Assembly: GCF_019974135.1 (NCBI RefSeq)
Contig: NZ_AP025017.1
Coordinates: 3,100,001-3,164,000 of the forward strand
Direction of reading: 5' to 3'
Length of the DNA: 64,000 bases
Origin: Actinomyces capricornis
GTDB lineage: Bacteria; Actinomycetota; Actinomycetes; Actinomycetales; Actinomycetaceae
Part shown: piece after piece, positions 34,343 to 43,836 of the stretch
How the letters are laid out: every line of letters begins with the position of its first letter
Position numbering within the stretch: the first letter of the stretch is position 1
Translations under genes and position numbers: made by a program
Notes under the pieces: generated by a model
Told to the model about the DNA's origin: nothing
The model's input: only the letters and a program-made list of their open reading frames with translations
Database searches by the model: none

Positions 34343-34418
34343 GGGTTATTCACAGAGGCGGATTTCATTTACGTTCACCCAGGTCAGAGGCTACTTGCTT
34401 CAGCCTGTGAATAAGCCT
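34343..34418. repeat. 76-bp miniature inverted-repeat element, copy 2
   Basis: Same length and layout as copy 1 at 26585-26660. The ends pair over about 12 bp (TTATTCACAG with its complement) with one mismatch. The pair at positions 11/65 is C-G here and G-C in copy 1, a compensatory change. It interrupts the IS5-type transposase remnant just upstream on the minus strand. Confidence 0.75.
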
Positions 34419-34560
34419 CTAAGGTCAGTTCCACCTGCTGCCTGAGCCCCAGGCGGTAGCCCAGCAGGCTCTGGCCCCGCGATTCGAGCACCTGACCGAT
34501 ACGCCGGACAAGCTCATCGACATCCTCATCGCACAGCCCCGTGGTAGACTTATAACGCAT
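34384..34560 (-). pseudogene. IS5-family transposase, N-terminal remnant
   Basis: Begins MRYKSTTGLCDEDVDELVRR and runs to RQQVELTL, the usual N-terminus of IS5-type transposases. It is then cut off by the 76-bp element, and a chance tail ends at 34384. A terminal repeat AGGGTGTTATTCACGGGGG lies upstream (complement ending at 34662), similar to the ends of the 76-bp element. The catalytic domain is lost. Confidence 0.7.
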
Positions 34561-34778
34561 CGGCCGTCTCCCCATGAGAATCGAGTGTGGTAACCCAATT
34601 CTCTCCCGAGACTGCCGATGCGCCCACTAACGACACGAACAAACCCCCGTGAATAACACCCTAAGGTTCTCTCACCGGGCGGCCAGCCCTCGACAATACA
34701 ACGCCCCATCCGGCGCATAAGCCCCATCATCAGCAGCATCGAGGCCCAACGCAGCCCCCGCCCCGTCTGCGGCCCATG

Positions 34779-35999
34779 TCAGGACTTCGCCGCCGCTTCG
34801 ATCGAGGCCTGAGCCCTCCCCTCCCTCCAGCGCGTGTACCTGCTGGCCAGGGAGTTGTAGGACCAGTGCCATAGGAGCTCGACCGGGCCGCGGGCATGGA
34901 ACCGCAGCCACAGCTTGCTCGCCGTCACCAGGAGCGCCGCGATCAGCACATAGATCACCAGAGTGTACAGCTCTGACCATGGACCCCGGATCACCCTCGC
35001 CATCCCCAGCCCGTAGTCGTAGAACACGAATGCCGCAATGAGATTCTGCGCCAGATAGCAGGTCAGGGCCATCCGACCGACATCACTCATCGCCCGGCCG
35101 AGCAGGCCAAGACGATCACGCCGGGCGTAGAACGCCGCCACCGCAGCCAGAAGACCTATAGACACACCAGCCGACGTCACATACCTCGTGAAGGCCGCAG
35201 CCATCTCATGCGCACCCGTGAGGCGAATGGCCCAATCCACCGGCAGGCCGACACCGAAGGACAAGCACATGATGATCCGACGCAGACGAGCCCCCTCCGG
35301 AGCGAAGATCCCCGCACGATAGAGGTGGACCCCCACCAGGTACAGCGCCGTCCCCATGAGGAGGATGAAAGGAATCTCCAGCCGCATCAGCAGGACGTGC
35401 TGAAGCCGGAAGATCACATCACCCCAGTAGGACGAGTGATCATACTGCGCCAGGACCCCGATCGTGTCATCCTTGAGCTCATCACGGTGCACGTAACCCA
35501 CCACACTGATCGCCGCCATGAGCACGACATGAACCGCCAGGGCCGCATACATCCATATCTTCTGCGTCCTGGGGCTACGGGCCGTCACAGCGGCGATGAC
35601 CAGGGCCGTCAACCCATACCCCATGAGCACATCGAACTCGAAGATGAAGATGAAGTTCAGCACGCCGTCAAGGATCAGAAGTCCAGCCCGGATCGGGTAC
35701 GTCCCGGGCCAGGACAGCCCCTTGCGGATCGCCGACTGCCGTTGAATCTCCAAACCAATACCGAACATGATCGTCAGCAGCCCGATGAACTTGCCATCGG
35801 TCACCAGGTTGAGGCAGGTCCTGATGACAGTATTCGCCATCGACGTCACCGGCTCTTCACTATCGATAGCAGCGAAGATCGCGATATTCGTCAGCAGCGT
35901 CCCAAGGATCGCCAACCCCCGCAATACATCCAGCGCCACCAGGCGCCTGTACTCGGTGAACACAGCGGCTCTCATCATCGTCCCCCATCGGTAGCCCAA
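34779..35999 (-). CDS. DUF418 / YeiB family membrane protein
   Basis: 406 residues with 8-10 hydrophobic segments. The start RRLVALDVLRGLAILGTLLTN is the family's N-terminal signature, and the C-terminal DUF418 region is seen as GRMALTCYLAQNLIAAFVF and LLWHWSYNSL. Homologues are predicted transporters or acyl-handling membrane proteins without firm function. The track's outermost start at 35999 is kept; the next ATG (MMRAAVFTEYRRL) about 6-7 codons in is possible. GC is closer to the core, so it is probably the first gene right of the island. Confidence 0.85.
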   Translation of the reverse strand: MGYRWGTMMRAAVFTEYRRLVALDVLRGLAILGTLLTNIAIFAAIDSEEPVTSMANTVIRTCLNLVTDGKFIGLLTIMFGIGLEIQRQSAIRKGLSWPGTYPIRAGLLILDGVLNFIFIFEFDVLMGYGLTALVIAAVTARSPRTQKIWMYAALAVHVVLMAAISVVGYVHRDELKDDTIGVLAQYDHSSYWGDVIFRLQHVLLMRLEIPFILLMGTALYLVGVHLYRAGIFAPEGARLRRIIMCLSFGVGLPVDWAIRLTGAHEMAAAFTRYVTSAGVSIGLLAAVAAFYARRDRLGLLGRAMSDVGRMALTCYLAQNLIAAFVFYDYGLGMARVIRGPWSELYTLVIYVLIAALLVTASKLWLRFHARGPVELLWHWSYNSLASRYTRWREGRAQASIEAAAKS

Positions 36000-36443
36000 T
36001 CGTCAGCCCCGGTCACCACCCGAGAGAAAACCGGTACGCCAGAACCACAGCAAGTCTCATGTCACGATGGAGTATCCGCATCGGCCCCGAGGATGAGCAC
36101 CGTATCCCTCGCGAGATGGCACGCCGGCGCAGAGCCCCACCCCCTTGTCACCTCCCCGAGGAGGAGACATCCCCCTCCAGAGTAGGAGCTGACGAGGAGC
36201 ATGCCTCTCCTCCCGATGGACACTCTCTCCTCATCCATGCGAGTCGCCGGCCGATTCCTCCACACGGTCAGAAAAGGCCCCGTATCACCGACCTGAGCGC
36301 ACACGACGACGCGGCCACCGATTCGGTGGCCGCGTCGTGCTCCTCTCCGCCAGCATCCGCCGGCTCCCCCGCCCCTCACCGGAGCAGGCTGCCTCAGCCC
36401 GGGCTCAAGCCCAACAAGTTCGGCTCAGGCCCGCCAGTTCGGC
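36000..36443. other. Intergenic region with one strong hairpin
   Basis: No convincing gene; frames here have neither ribosome-binding sites nor plausible composition. The one clear structure is the hairpin at 36306-36338. CTCAGGCCC/CGGCTCAGGCCCGCC-like repeats at 36400-36455 surround the end of ppgK. Confidence 0.5.
36306..36338 (-). terminator. Stable hairpin downstream of ppgK
   Basis: Perfect 14-bp stem (ACGACGCGGCCACC and complement) with a 5-base loop and no U-tract. It probably ends ppgK transcription on the minus strand and may act both ways. Confidence 0.65.
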
Positions 36444-37190
36444 TCAGGCCCGGGAGGCCTGGTAGGCGGCGCCCACGATGCCCGCGGTGTTGAGCAGCTG
36501 GGCGGGCACGATCGGCGTCTTGAGCTCCAGGAGGGGAAGGAACTTCTCGTGCTTGCGGGACACCCCGCCGCCCACGACGAACAGGTCCGGGGAGAAGAGC
36601 ATCTCCACATGGGAGTAGTAGCGCTGGAGCCGCTTGGCCCACTTCTTCCACGACAGGTCCTGGAGGGTCTTCTGCCCCGCCGAGGCCTGCTTCTCGGCGT
36701 CGTGCCCATCGATCTCCAGGTGCCCCAGCTCGGTGTTGGGCACCAGGGTGCCGTCAACGATGACCGCCGAGCCGATCCCCGTGCCCTGGGTGGTGACGAT
36801 GATCGTGCCCGGCACCCCCTTGGCCGCGCCATAGGCGACCTCAGCCAGGCCCGCGGCATCGGCGTCGTTGAGAGCCACCACGGGACGGCCCAGAGCCGCC
36901 TCCATCACCTCATTGACATTGGCACCCGTCCACGACTGGTCAAGGTTGGCCATGAAGGGCACCACCCCGTGGACGATCGGGGCGGGCAGGGCCACACCCA
37001 CCGGGATCTCCGGCCCCACCTCGAGCTGCTCCAGCAGCTGGCGGCAGACCTCGGCCACCGCCTCCGGCGTCGCCGGCACCGGCGTCTCGATCCGCACGCG
37101 CTCGCCGGCGAGCTCGCCGGTCTCCAGGTTGACCAGGGCGCTCTTGATCCCAGAGCCGCCAATGTCGATGCCGCATGCCAACGTTGCCAT
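36444..37190 (-). CDS. ppgK: Polyphosphate glucokinase (ROK family)
   Basis: Phosphorylates glucose with inorganic polyphosphate (or ATP). 248 residues, the usual length. The phosphate loop is [15 protein letters not shown] at the N-terminus; the catalytic Asp lies in [22 protein letters not shown] and [11 protein letters not shown] follow. ATG at 37190 has GGGAGGAA directly upstream; the frame reaches further up without support. It is 49 bp from the YdcF-like gene in the same direction. Confidence 0.93.
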   Translation of the reverse strand: MATLACGIDIGGSGIKSALVNLETGELAGERVRIETPVPATPEAVAEVCRQLLEQLEVGPEIPVGVALPAPIVHGVVPFMANLDQSWTGANVNEVMEAALGRPVVALNDADAAGLAEVAYGAAKGVPGTIIVTTQGTGIGSAVIVDGTLVPNTELGHLEIDGHDAEKQASAGQKTLQDLSWKKWAKRLQRYYSHVEMLFSPDLFVVGGGVSRKHEKFLPLLELKTPIVPAQLLNTAGIVGAAYQASRA

Positions 37191-37239
37191 GATTCCTCCC
37201 AGGTGCCGCCATCCGAAGCGATAAGACTCACGGCTAAGG

Positions 37240-38262
37240 CTATAGCACCGCCCACCCCGCGGGTGCGGGGATGCGACGTCGCCTCTGTACCGATCCGCCA
37301 ACGGCCTCACCCCGCCGGCCGCCCACGCCCGGCGCAGCAGGCAGCCACGCACGGGAGGCGGCCAGGCGCCGCAGGCCCACCAGCCCGGGCGCCGACCACT
37401 GGCACCAGCCGGGAACCCACCGCGACAGCCCCAGGTCGATGAGCCCGTTGACGGCGGTGGCCGGCTTGATCAGGATTCGCTCCCCGAAGCGGTAGTCCTG
37501 GCCGCGCACCAGCCGCATCGCCAGGTCGGAGCGCTGCGAGGCGAGGTAGCGGCGGGCCTTGAGGGCGTGCACGCAGTCCGAGACGATCCGGATCGTCCCC
37601 GCCCCCTCAATGAGCGGCACCACGCCGACGATGTTCTCCCAGGTCGAGCGGCTGGTGGTCTCCAGGAGCACCGGGCCGCGGTAGCCGAGCTCACGGATGT
37701 GGCGGCGCATGAGCTCGGCCTCGGGGGTCGGCCCGGCAACGGCGCCACCCGCCAGGACGAGCACCGGAGGCGCCCACCGCCCGGCCGGCCCGTCATGGCA
37801 AGCCCGCCTCAGGCTGCGCAGCCCGGCCCGCACCCGCGCCCGGTTCTCCCTGCCCGCTCGAGGCCCGGCGTCGGCAAAGCCCAGGACGACGACGGCCGGC
37901 GGCCCGCCCGCCACCGCCCCGAAGGGCACTGCCGCTGCTCCTCCGACCCGCGCCCCCTCCGCCGATGGCCCATCGAGGGGTCCCAGCCCCGAGCGGCTCG
38001 CCCACCAGTGCACCAGCTCGCCGGCCCCGAGCACACCGGCGCACAGCAGCGACCCGCCCAGGATCAGCCGGCGCCTGCGCCCCGCCCGACCACACCCGGC
38101 CCGGCCGCGTCCCGCCCAGCGCCGCACCGCCGAGCCCGGCGCCATCCGACGCCGACGCACCCGGCCCTGTGCGCGCCCACCGGAGGCCCGGAGCCCCTGG
38201 AGCCATCCGGGCATGCCCCGTGCCCGCTTCCCCGCCATCGTCCCTGTCATCTTCCCTGTCAT
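37240..38262 (-). CDS. YdcF/ElyC-like DUF218 protein
   Basis: 340 residues from the ATG at 38262. A basic, Arg/Gly-rich N-terminus and one membrane helix (LILGGSLLCAGVLGAGELVHWW) precede a DUF218 domain: AVVVLGFADAG, VLVLAGGAVAG, EAELMRRHIRELGY, TTSRSTWENIVG and IVSDCVHALKARRYL. Proteins of this group act in envelope metabolism, but no exact reaction is known. The start is uncertain because several in-frame Met codons follow. Last gene of the sulfatase-direction cluster; it may be a separate unit, since 107 bp separate it from tauE. Confidence 0.75.
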   Translation of the reverse strand: MTGKMTGTMAGKRARGMPGWLQGLRASGGRAQGRVRRRRMAPGSAVRRWAGRGRAGCGRAGRRRRLILGGSLLCAGVLGAGELVHWWASRSGLGPLDGPSAEGARVGGAAAVPFGAVAGGPPAVVVLGFADAGPRAGRENRARVRAGLRSLRRACHDGPAGRWAPPVLVLAGGAVAGPTPEAELMRRHIRELGYRGPVLLETTSRSTWENIVGVVPLIEGAGTIRIVSDCVHALKARRYLASQRSDLAMRLVRGQDYRFGERILIKPATAVNGLIDLGLSRWVPGWCQWSAPGLVGLRRLAASRAWLPAAPGVGGRRGEAVGGSVQRRRRIPAPAGWAVL

Positions 38263-38369
38263 GGTGGAGCACCCCGCGTGGCGCTCCACCGCGCAGAGTA
38301 TCGCCCCGGGGTCAGGCGCAGGCCGGCCGGTGCGCCAGGCAGGGACGGCCATCCGCCGCGCCCCGCGGC

Positions 38370-39176
38370 TCAGGCACCGGCCAGGGTTGCCGCGGTGGTG
38401 GCGGCGCACACGCCCAGGAGCAGCAGGCCGAGCAGGATGGTCAGGACGTGCCCGGGGACCCTCCGGGTGAAGGAGCCGCCCAGCATCCCACCGCACATGG
38501 AGGCCCCGGCGAAGAGCAGGACCACCGGCCAGTCGATGACCACCCCCGTGCCGACCCTAGCGAGCAGGCCCGTGACCGAGGCGATGACCATGACCAGCAG
38601 GGAGGTCCCCGCCGCCTCCTTGATGGGGAAGCCCAGGGCCAGCGCGAGCATGGGCACCACGATGAAGCCTCCCCCCACCCCGAAGAAGCCGGTGAGCAGG
38701 CCCGTGGCGGTCGCGGCCAGGGCGATACCCGGCAGCCCGCGCCTCCTGCGCTCCTGCCGCGCAGGCGCAGCCCCAGTGCCCGCCGTTCCGCCGCCGGCAA
38801 GGAGGGCCCGCCTCGCGCTGAGCCCCCGTCGGAGCATGATGAGGCCCACGACCAGTAGCAGGGTGCAGAACAGGCGCATGAGGAGCAGCTCATCGAGCCG
38901 GACCGAGGCCCGCGCGCCCAGGACGGAGCCCACGATGCTCAGCACCCCGAACAGCAGGCCGTCGCGCCAGCGCACGCGGCGGTCCCGGGCGGCCGAGCGC
39001 AGGGAGACCAGCGCGGTCAGTCCCACGATGAGCAGACTGCCCGCGGCGGCGTCATGCGGCGACTGGCCCAGCACGTAGGTGAGCACAGGCACGGAGAGGA
39101 CGCCCCCGCCCGCACCCAGGGCGCCCACGACCACGCCGATGAGCAGACCCGCAACCACGGCGGCAAGGAATGTCAT
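38370..39176 (-). CDS. TauE/SafE family sulfite/sulfonate exporter-like protein
   Basis: 268 residues with about eight membrane helices in two repeats (VVGALGAGGGVLSVPVL and FFGVGGGFIVVPMLAL are the paired signatures). Family members are thought to move sulfite, sulfonates or related anions. Its start overlaps the maturase stop by 4 bp, so it belongs to the sulfatase operon. Export of the sulfate freed by the sulfatase is an attractive role here, but it is inferred. Confidence 0.88.
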   Translation of the reverse strand: MTFLAAVVAGLLIGVVVGALGAGGGVLSVPVLTYVLGQSPHDAAAGSLLIVGLTALVSLRSAARDRRVRWRDGLLFGVLSIVGSVLGARASVRLDELLLMRLFCTLLLVVGLIMLRRGLSARRALLAGGGTAGTGAAPARQERRRRGLPGIALAATATGLLTGFFGVGGGFIVVPMLALALGFPIKEAAGTSLLVMVIASVTGLLARVGTGVVIDWPVVLLFAGASMCGGMLGGSFTRRVPGHVLTILLGLLLLGVCAATTAATLAGA

Positions 39177-40480
39177 CGCCGCACCACCCCCGGCCGCTCC
39201 ATCGCCCCGGGCTCGGGCCTCATGGCCCTGACCTCGGGGCCCATGATCTCTGCAGGGGCTCGGCCGGCCCTGATGAGGCGCGCCATCGCCATCAGGTCGG
39301 GCAGGGCGTGGGCGTAGAAGGCCTCATACCCTGGGCACAGGTAGTTGTGCCCGGGCTCGCCGTCCACGGAGGAGGTGAAGCGGTCCTTGGGGCAGCCTCC
39401 CCAGCACAGGCCCAGCACGGGGCAGCGGCGGCACTGGGCGGTCAGCTCCCGGTTCTTCTTCTCCGAGAAGCGCCGCATCGTCGGGGTCGCCACCAGGTCG
39501 GCGAAGCCGGCCTCGGCGATGCTGCCCAGGCGCCACAACGGCTCCACCCAGTGGTCGCAGGCGAAGACATCCCCGTTGAACTCCATGGCCAGGTTGTTGC
39601 CGCACTCGGGGGCGTGGACGCATGCCGCATGGATGCCGAACAGGGATGACAGGGCGGTGTCGATATCCTGGACGAAGACCGTCGCGACGTCGTGGGTGAT
39701 CCACTCCTCGAAGACCTCGATGAGGAAGGCGCCGTAGTGCTCGGGCCCCACTGAGCGGGAGGTGGTGGCGTCGCCCTGCTGGCGGTAGAGCAGGCGGCGC
39801 CCCCCGCCGGTCCTCCACCCGCTCTCGGCGGTGGGCAGGTCCGCGGCCCGAACCCGCTCGACGACGGGGATGAACTGGAGGAAGCGGGCCCCCAGCTCGT
39901 CGCGGAAGTAGCGGTAGACCTCCGCCCCCCGGTGCTGGTTGGCCGCGTTGACGGTGCACAGGATGTTCGTCCTGACCCCGGCGCTCTGGAGGTGGTGCCA
40001 TCCGCGCAGCACCATGGCGTGGGTTCCCCGCCCGCCCCGGTTGACCCGGTAGGCGTCGTGCAGCTCCTCCGGCCCGTCCATGGACACGCCCACGAGCACG
40101 TCGTGCTCGGCCAGGAAGGCCGCCCACTCCTCATCGATGAGGGTGGCATTGGTCTGGAGCGCATGGGCCACGCTCTGGGTGGGCCTGCGGTGGCGCTCGC
40201 ACAGGTCCATGGCGGCGGTGAAGAAGTCGATGCCGCGCAGTGTGGGCTCCCCGCCCTGCCACAGCATCGTCACCTCGCCGTCGGGGCTGGCCGCCAGGTA
40301 CTGGGCCACGTAGGTCTCCAGTGTCTCGTGACTCATCAGCTGGCGCGGGACGTCGTAGAGCAGCTCCTTGGACAGGAAGAAGCAGTACTGGCAGTCCAGG
40401 TTGCATCCCGCCCCTGTCGGCTTGGCGATGACGCTCAGGGGCAGGCGGCGCGGCGCCGCCGATGCCGGGGACCGGCTCAT
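39173..40480 (-). CDS. Anaerobic sulfatase-maturating enzyme (radical SAM/SPASM)
   Basis: Converts the active-site Cys of sulfatases to formylglycine. 435 residues. The radical SAM cluster motif CxxxCxxC is GCNLDCQYCFF (C26, C30, C33). TMLWQGGEPTLRG and QTNATLID are typical. The SPASM region has CVHAPECGNN, GDVFACDHWVEP, CRRCPVLGLCWGGCPKDRF and YLCPGYEAFY for the auxiliary clusters. Overlaps of 4 bp with both the sulfatase upstream and TauE downstream show strict coupling. Confidence 0.95.
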   Translation of the reverse strand: MSRSPASAAPRRLPLSVIAKPTGAGCNLDCQYCFFLSKELLYDVPRQLMSHETLETYVAQYLAASPDGEVTMLWQGGEPTLRGIDFFTAAMDLCERHRRPTQSVAHALQTNATLIDEEWAAFLAEHDVLVGVSMDGPEELHDAYRVNRGGRGTHAMVLRGWHHLQSAGVRTNILCTVNAANQHRGAEVYRYFRDELGARFLQFIPVVERVRAADLPTAESGWRTGGGRRLLYRQQGDATTSRSVGPEHYGAFLIEVFEEWITHDVATVFVQDIDTALSSLFGIHAACVHAPECGNNLAMEFNGDVFACDHWVEPLWRLGSIAEAGFADLVATPTMRRFSEKKNRELTAQCRRCPVLGLCWGGCPKDRFTSSVDGEPGHNYLCPGYEAFYAHALPDLMAMARLIRAGRAPAEIMGPEVRAMRPEPGAMERPGVVRR

Positions 40481-42030
40481 CGGGCGGCGGGGGTCGGCGG
40501 GTGGGGGCGGTCGAGCACGGGTGCCACCGGCCGGCCCGCCACGAGGGCGCCGTCGACGACGAAGCCCTCCTCGCGCCCCTCCAGCTCGGCCATGAGCGCC
40601 CGGCGGCCGCGATCCAGCGCCTCGGCGTAGCGCTCCTGGCCGGCGCAGTCGATGAGCTCATCGGGGTCCTCGCCCAGGTCGAAGAGCTGCTCGCGGCCGG
40701 TACCCGACCACCACACGTACTTCAGCTCGCGCCGATCGCCCGCGTCGCCGTCGCCGTCGCTGAAGCGGATCCACTGCAGGGACTGGCCCAGGACCAGGTG
40801 CTCGCCGTGGAGGTAGTCCCGCCACGGCTGGTGCGGCTCGCCCTCGTCCCGCCCCTCGCGCAGCCGGGAGGCCAGGGAGCGGCCCTCGACGCCCTCGGGG
40901 ATGGGCAGGCCCACCAGCTCCAGGAGCGTGGGCATGAGGTCGCGCAGCTCGACGATCTCGTGGCGCTCGATGCCCTGGGCGATGCCCGGGCCGGAGATGA
41001 CGAAGGGAACCCGCGAGGAGCCCTCGTAGGGGTAGCCCTTGCGCCACAGGTCGTGGTCGCCCATCATGTCGCCGTGATCGGAGACGAACACGATGTAGGT
41101 GTTCTCCAGGACGTGGAACTCCCCCAGTGCTTGGAGGATGCGTGAGACCTGGCCATCGATGTGGGTCATGTGCCCGTAGTAGCCGGCCCGGGCACGCTGG
41201 GTGTCCCGCTCCCGGTAGCGCGCCACGTGGCTGGTGGGGTCGTGGTCGCGCCGCAGCCCGCCCAGGGCCTCCTCCTCCCACTGGCCCAGCCGGGGCCCGG
41301 CCAGGCCGCCGTGGTCGTAGCGCTCGAAGGCCCACCGGGGCGGGTCGTAGGGCGCATGGGGCCGGTGGAAGGACAGGTAGAGGAGGAAGGGTGCGGTCGG
41401 GTCACGGCGGTAGAGCCAGCGGATCGCCTGGGTGGCCACCCACGTCGTGGGGTGCAGGCGCTCGGGCTTGTCCCACGGGCGGGCGACGACGGAGTTGCAC
41501 TCCAGCCCGGAGTCGATGTAGTCCTCCGCCGCCGTGGCCCCGGCCTGCTCGCGCAGCCAGGTGAGGTAGTCGTCGTGCAGCGCCGGGTCGCGCTGCCGGT
41601 CGCGCGAGTAGTGCAGGTACCCGTCGTGGAGGATGACGTCGTCGAAGCCGATGCGCACCCGCTCGGGCCAGTAGTGCATCTTGCCGATGGCCTGGGTGTG
41701 GTAGCCCGCCTCCCGGAAGGCGCGGGGCAGGGTGCTGGCCACGTCGAAGTCGACGCCGTCGCTGTAGCCCACCCGCCGGTGGGAGCCCGGGCTCAGCCCG
41801 GTCATGAGACTCATGCGCGCGGGCACGCAGGTCGGTGCGGCCGAGTAGGCCTGGCCCATAACGGCGCCCTGGCCCGCGACCTGGTCCAGGTAGGGCGTCT
41901 CGACATCCGGGTGCCCCAGGATGGACAGGCAGTCCCCTCGCCACTGGTCCGCGCAGATGAGCACGACATTGGGGCGCGGGTCGGACGGCACCCGGGCCTC
42001 CCCGGGGCCGCGGGTCTCAGAGCTGCGCAT
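40477..42030 (-). CDS. Type I sulfatase, Cys-type
   Basis: 517 residues. The formylglycine motif C-x-P-x-R is PTCVPARMSLMTG (C68). Metal ligands are expected from CADQWRGD near the N-terminus and from VFVSDHGDMMGDH. No export signal is seen, so it probably acts in the cytoplasm on an imported sulfated sugar. The downstream gene is its activator. Overall it resembles choline-sulfatase, N-sulfoglucosamine sulfohydrolase and glycosulfatase groups; the true substrate is open. Confidence 0.93.
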   Translation of the reverse strand: MRSSETRGPGEARVPSDPRPNVVLICADQWRGDCLSILGHPDVETPYLDQVAGQGAVMGQAYSAAPTCVPARMSLMTGLSPGSHRRVGYSDGVDFDVASTLPRAFREAGYHTQAIGKMHYWPERVRIGFDDVILHDGYLHYSRDRQRDPALHDDYLTWLREQAGATAAEDYIDSGLECNSVVARPWDKPERLHPTTWVATQAIRWLYRRDPTAPFLLYLSFHRPHAPYDPPRWAFERYDHGGLAGPRLGQWEEEALGGLRRDHDPTSHVARYRERDTQRARAGYYGHMTHIDGQVSRILQALGEFHVLENTYIVFVSDHGDMMGDHDLWRKGYPYEGSSRVPFVISGPGIAQGIERHEIVELRDLMPTLLELVGLPIPEGVEGRSLASRLREGRDEGEPHQPWRDYLHGEHLVLGQSLQWIRFSDGDGDAGDRRELKYVWWSGTGREQLFDLGEDPDELIDCAGQERYAEALDRGRRALMAELEGREEGFVVDGALVAGRPVAPVLDRPHPPTPAAR

Positions 42031-42040
42031 GGCACCTGCC

Positions 42041-42907
42041 TTACTTGATCCCGGTCATCGCGATGCCCTGGACGATATGCCTCTGAGTGAGCACGAACAA
42101 CAGGCACACCGGGATGAACAGCATGAGGGATCCCATGGCGGTGAGGTTCCACAGGGTGAAGCTCTCCCGGTTGAACAGGGACAGGCCGATGGGGATGGTG
42201 CGCATGGCATCGGACTTGGTCACGATGAGGGGCCAGAGGAACTCGTTCATCTGGAACACGAAGGTGAACAGTCCCAGGACCACCAGGGCGGGCTTGGTCT
42301 GCGGCAGGACGATCGAGCGGTAGATGCGCAGCTCGCTCGCGCCGTCGACCCTCCCGGCCTCGATGAGCTCATTGGGCACCCCGGTGATGAACTGGCGCAT
42401 GAGGAAGATCGAGAAGGCGCTCATGAGGAAGGGGGTCACCAGACCCTGATAGGTGTCCAGCCATCCGATCTGGCTGAACCAGACGTACAGCGGGATCATG
42501 CGCACGAAGAAGGGGATCATCATCGTGGACAGGATGAGGATGAACATGAGGTTCTTCCCGGGGAAGTCGAACTTCGCGAAGGCGTAGGCCACCACCGGCG
42601 CGAGGAGCAGGTGGGAGCAGGTGATGAGCCCCGCCACCAGCACAGAGTTGAGGAAGAACCGCCCGAAGGGCGCCGCCTGGAACAGGCGGGCGATGTTGCC
42701 CCACTGGATCTCCTCGGGCCACAGCACGGCGCGCCCGCCCGCGACCTCGGCGTCGGACTGGAAGGCCAGGGAGACCATGTAGACCAGCGGGGCCACGGCG
42801 ACCAGGGCTGCCAGGACGATGATGATGAGCGAGACGGCGCGCGCCCCGGGGAACAGGGCCTCCTGCTTGAGCCCGCGGTGGGCCGCGGCCTTTGTGGATG
42901 AGGACAT
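42041..42907 (-). CDS. Carbohydrate ABC transporter permease (MalG type)
   Basis: 288 residues with six membrane helices and the EAA loop NELIEAGRVDGASELRIYRS, which contacts the ATPase. ATG at 42907 overlaps the stop of the upstream permease. No ATPase gene is in the operon, as usual for sugar importers of this group, which share an MsiK-type ATPase. Confidence 0.93.
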   Translation of the reverse strand: MSSSTKAAAHRGLKQEALFPGARAVSLIIIVLAALVAVAPLVYMVSLAFQSDAEVAGGRAVLWPEEIQWGNIARLFQAAPFGRFFLNSVLVAGLITCSHLLLAPVVAYAFAKFDFPGKNLMFILILSTMMIPFFVRMIPLYVWFSQIGWLDTYQGLVTPFLMSAFSIFLMRQFITGVPNELIEAGRVDGASELRIYRSIVLPQTKPALVVLGLFTFVFQMNEFLWPLIVTKSDAMRTIPIGLSLFNRESFTLWNLTAMGSLMLFIPVCLLFVLTQRHIVQGIAMTGIK

Positions 42908-43833
42908 CACAGTGCCTCCTTCTTCCTGCCGACCAGGAGTTGGATCATGGAGAAGATAAGGATGACGACGAGCAGGAGGAAGGACATCGCCGAGGCGTAG
43001 CCCAGGTTCCCGCTGGTGAAGGTCTCCTGATAGACCTGGTAGACGTACAGGGACGTGGCGTTCCCCGGCCCGCCGTTGGTCACGATGTAGGGCAGGCCGA
43101 ACTGCTGCAGGGAGCTGGTCATGCCGATGAGCATGACGAACAGGGTGGTGGGTGCCAGCAGCGGCAGGGTGATGGACCAGAAGCGCCGCCACACCGAGGC
43201 GCCGTCGAGCCGCGCCGCCTCGTAGAGCTGCTGGTCGATGCCCTGGAGCCCGGCCAGGAAGAGCAGCATGACGTACCCCGACTCCTGCCACACCGTGATG
43301 CCCACGAGGGTGGCCAGGGGGTGGGTCGCCAGCCACTGCTGCTCGGGCAGGCCGACGGCCGACAGGACGGCGTTGAGCACCCCGGTGGTGGGGTCGAGCA
43401 TGTTGCGCCACATGAGTCCGATGATGGCGATGGAGGTCATGTAGGGGGTGAGGATCATCGTGCGCACCACGGTGCGCCCCCGGAACTCCTGGTTGAGGAT
43501 GAGCGCCAGGACCAGGCCGATGACCGTGGACAGCGCCAGGCAGGCGAAGGCGTAGACCAGGGTGATGACGAAGGCGTGGCGCACCACCGGGTCGTTGATG
43601 ATCTGGGTGTAGTTGGCTGCCCCCACGGGGGTGAGCGTGGTGAAGCCCCGGGTGAAGGAGAGCTGGAACTCGCTGGCGATGGGCCAGAAGAAGAAGATCC
43701 CGAAGTACAGGACGGCGGGGAGAAGGAAGAGGTAGGCGGTCAGGCACTGTCGGCGCCGCATCCCCGTGCCCCGCCCGCTGAGGGCGGGCAGGGCACGGGA
43801 ACCGGGCGCGCCGCGCCGGGCTGGGAGGCTCAT
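42907..43833 (-). CDS. Carbohydrate ABC transporter permease (MalF type)
   Basis: 308 residues with six membrane helices; EAA loop QQLYEAARLDGASVWRRFWS. It pairs with the MalG-type permease, its stop overlapping that gene's start. It starts 3 bp after the binding-protein stop at 43837, so translation should be coupled. Confidence 0.93.
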   Translation of the reverse strand: MSLPARRGAPGSRALPALSGRGTGMRRRQCLTAYLFLLPAVLYFGIFFFWPIASEFQLSFTRGFTTLTPVGAANYTQIINDPVVRHAFVITLVYAFACLALSTVIGLVLALILNQEFRGRTVVRTMILTPYMTSIAIIGLMWRNMLDPTTGVLNAVLSAVGLPEQQWLATHPLATLVGITVWQESGYVMLLFLAGLQGIDQQLYEAARLDGASVWRRFWSITLPLLAPTTLFVMLIGMTSSLQQFGLPYIVTNGGPGNATSLYVYQVYQETFTSGNLGYASAMSFLLLVVILIFSMIQLLVGRKKEAL

Positions 43834-43836
43834 CGC

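Noticed and set aside
36062..36379. 105-codon minus frame between DUF418 gene and ppgK
   Set aside because: Spans the strong hairpin at 36306-36338, has no ribosome-binding site and no family resemblance.
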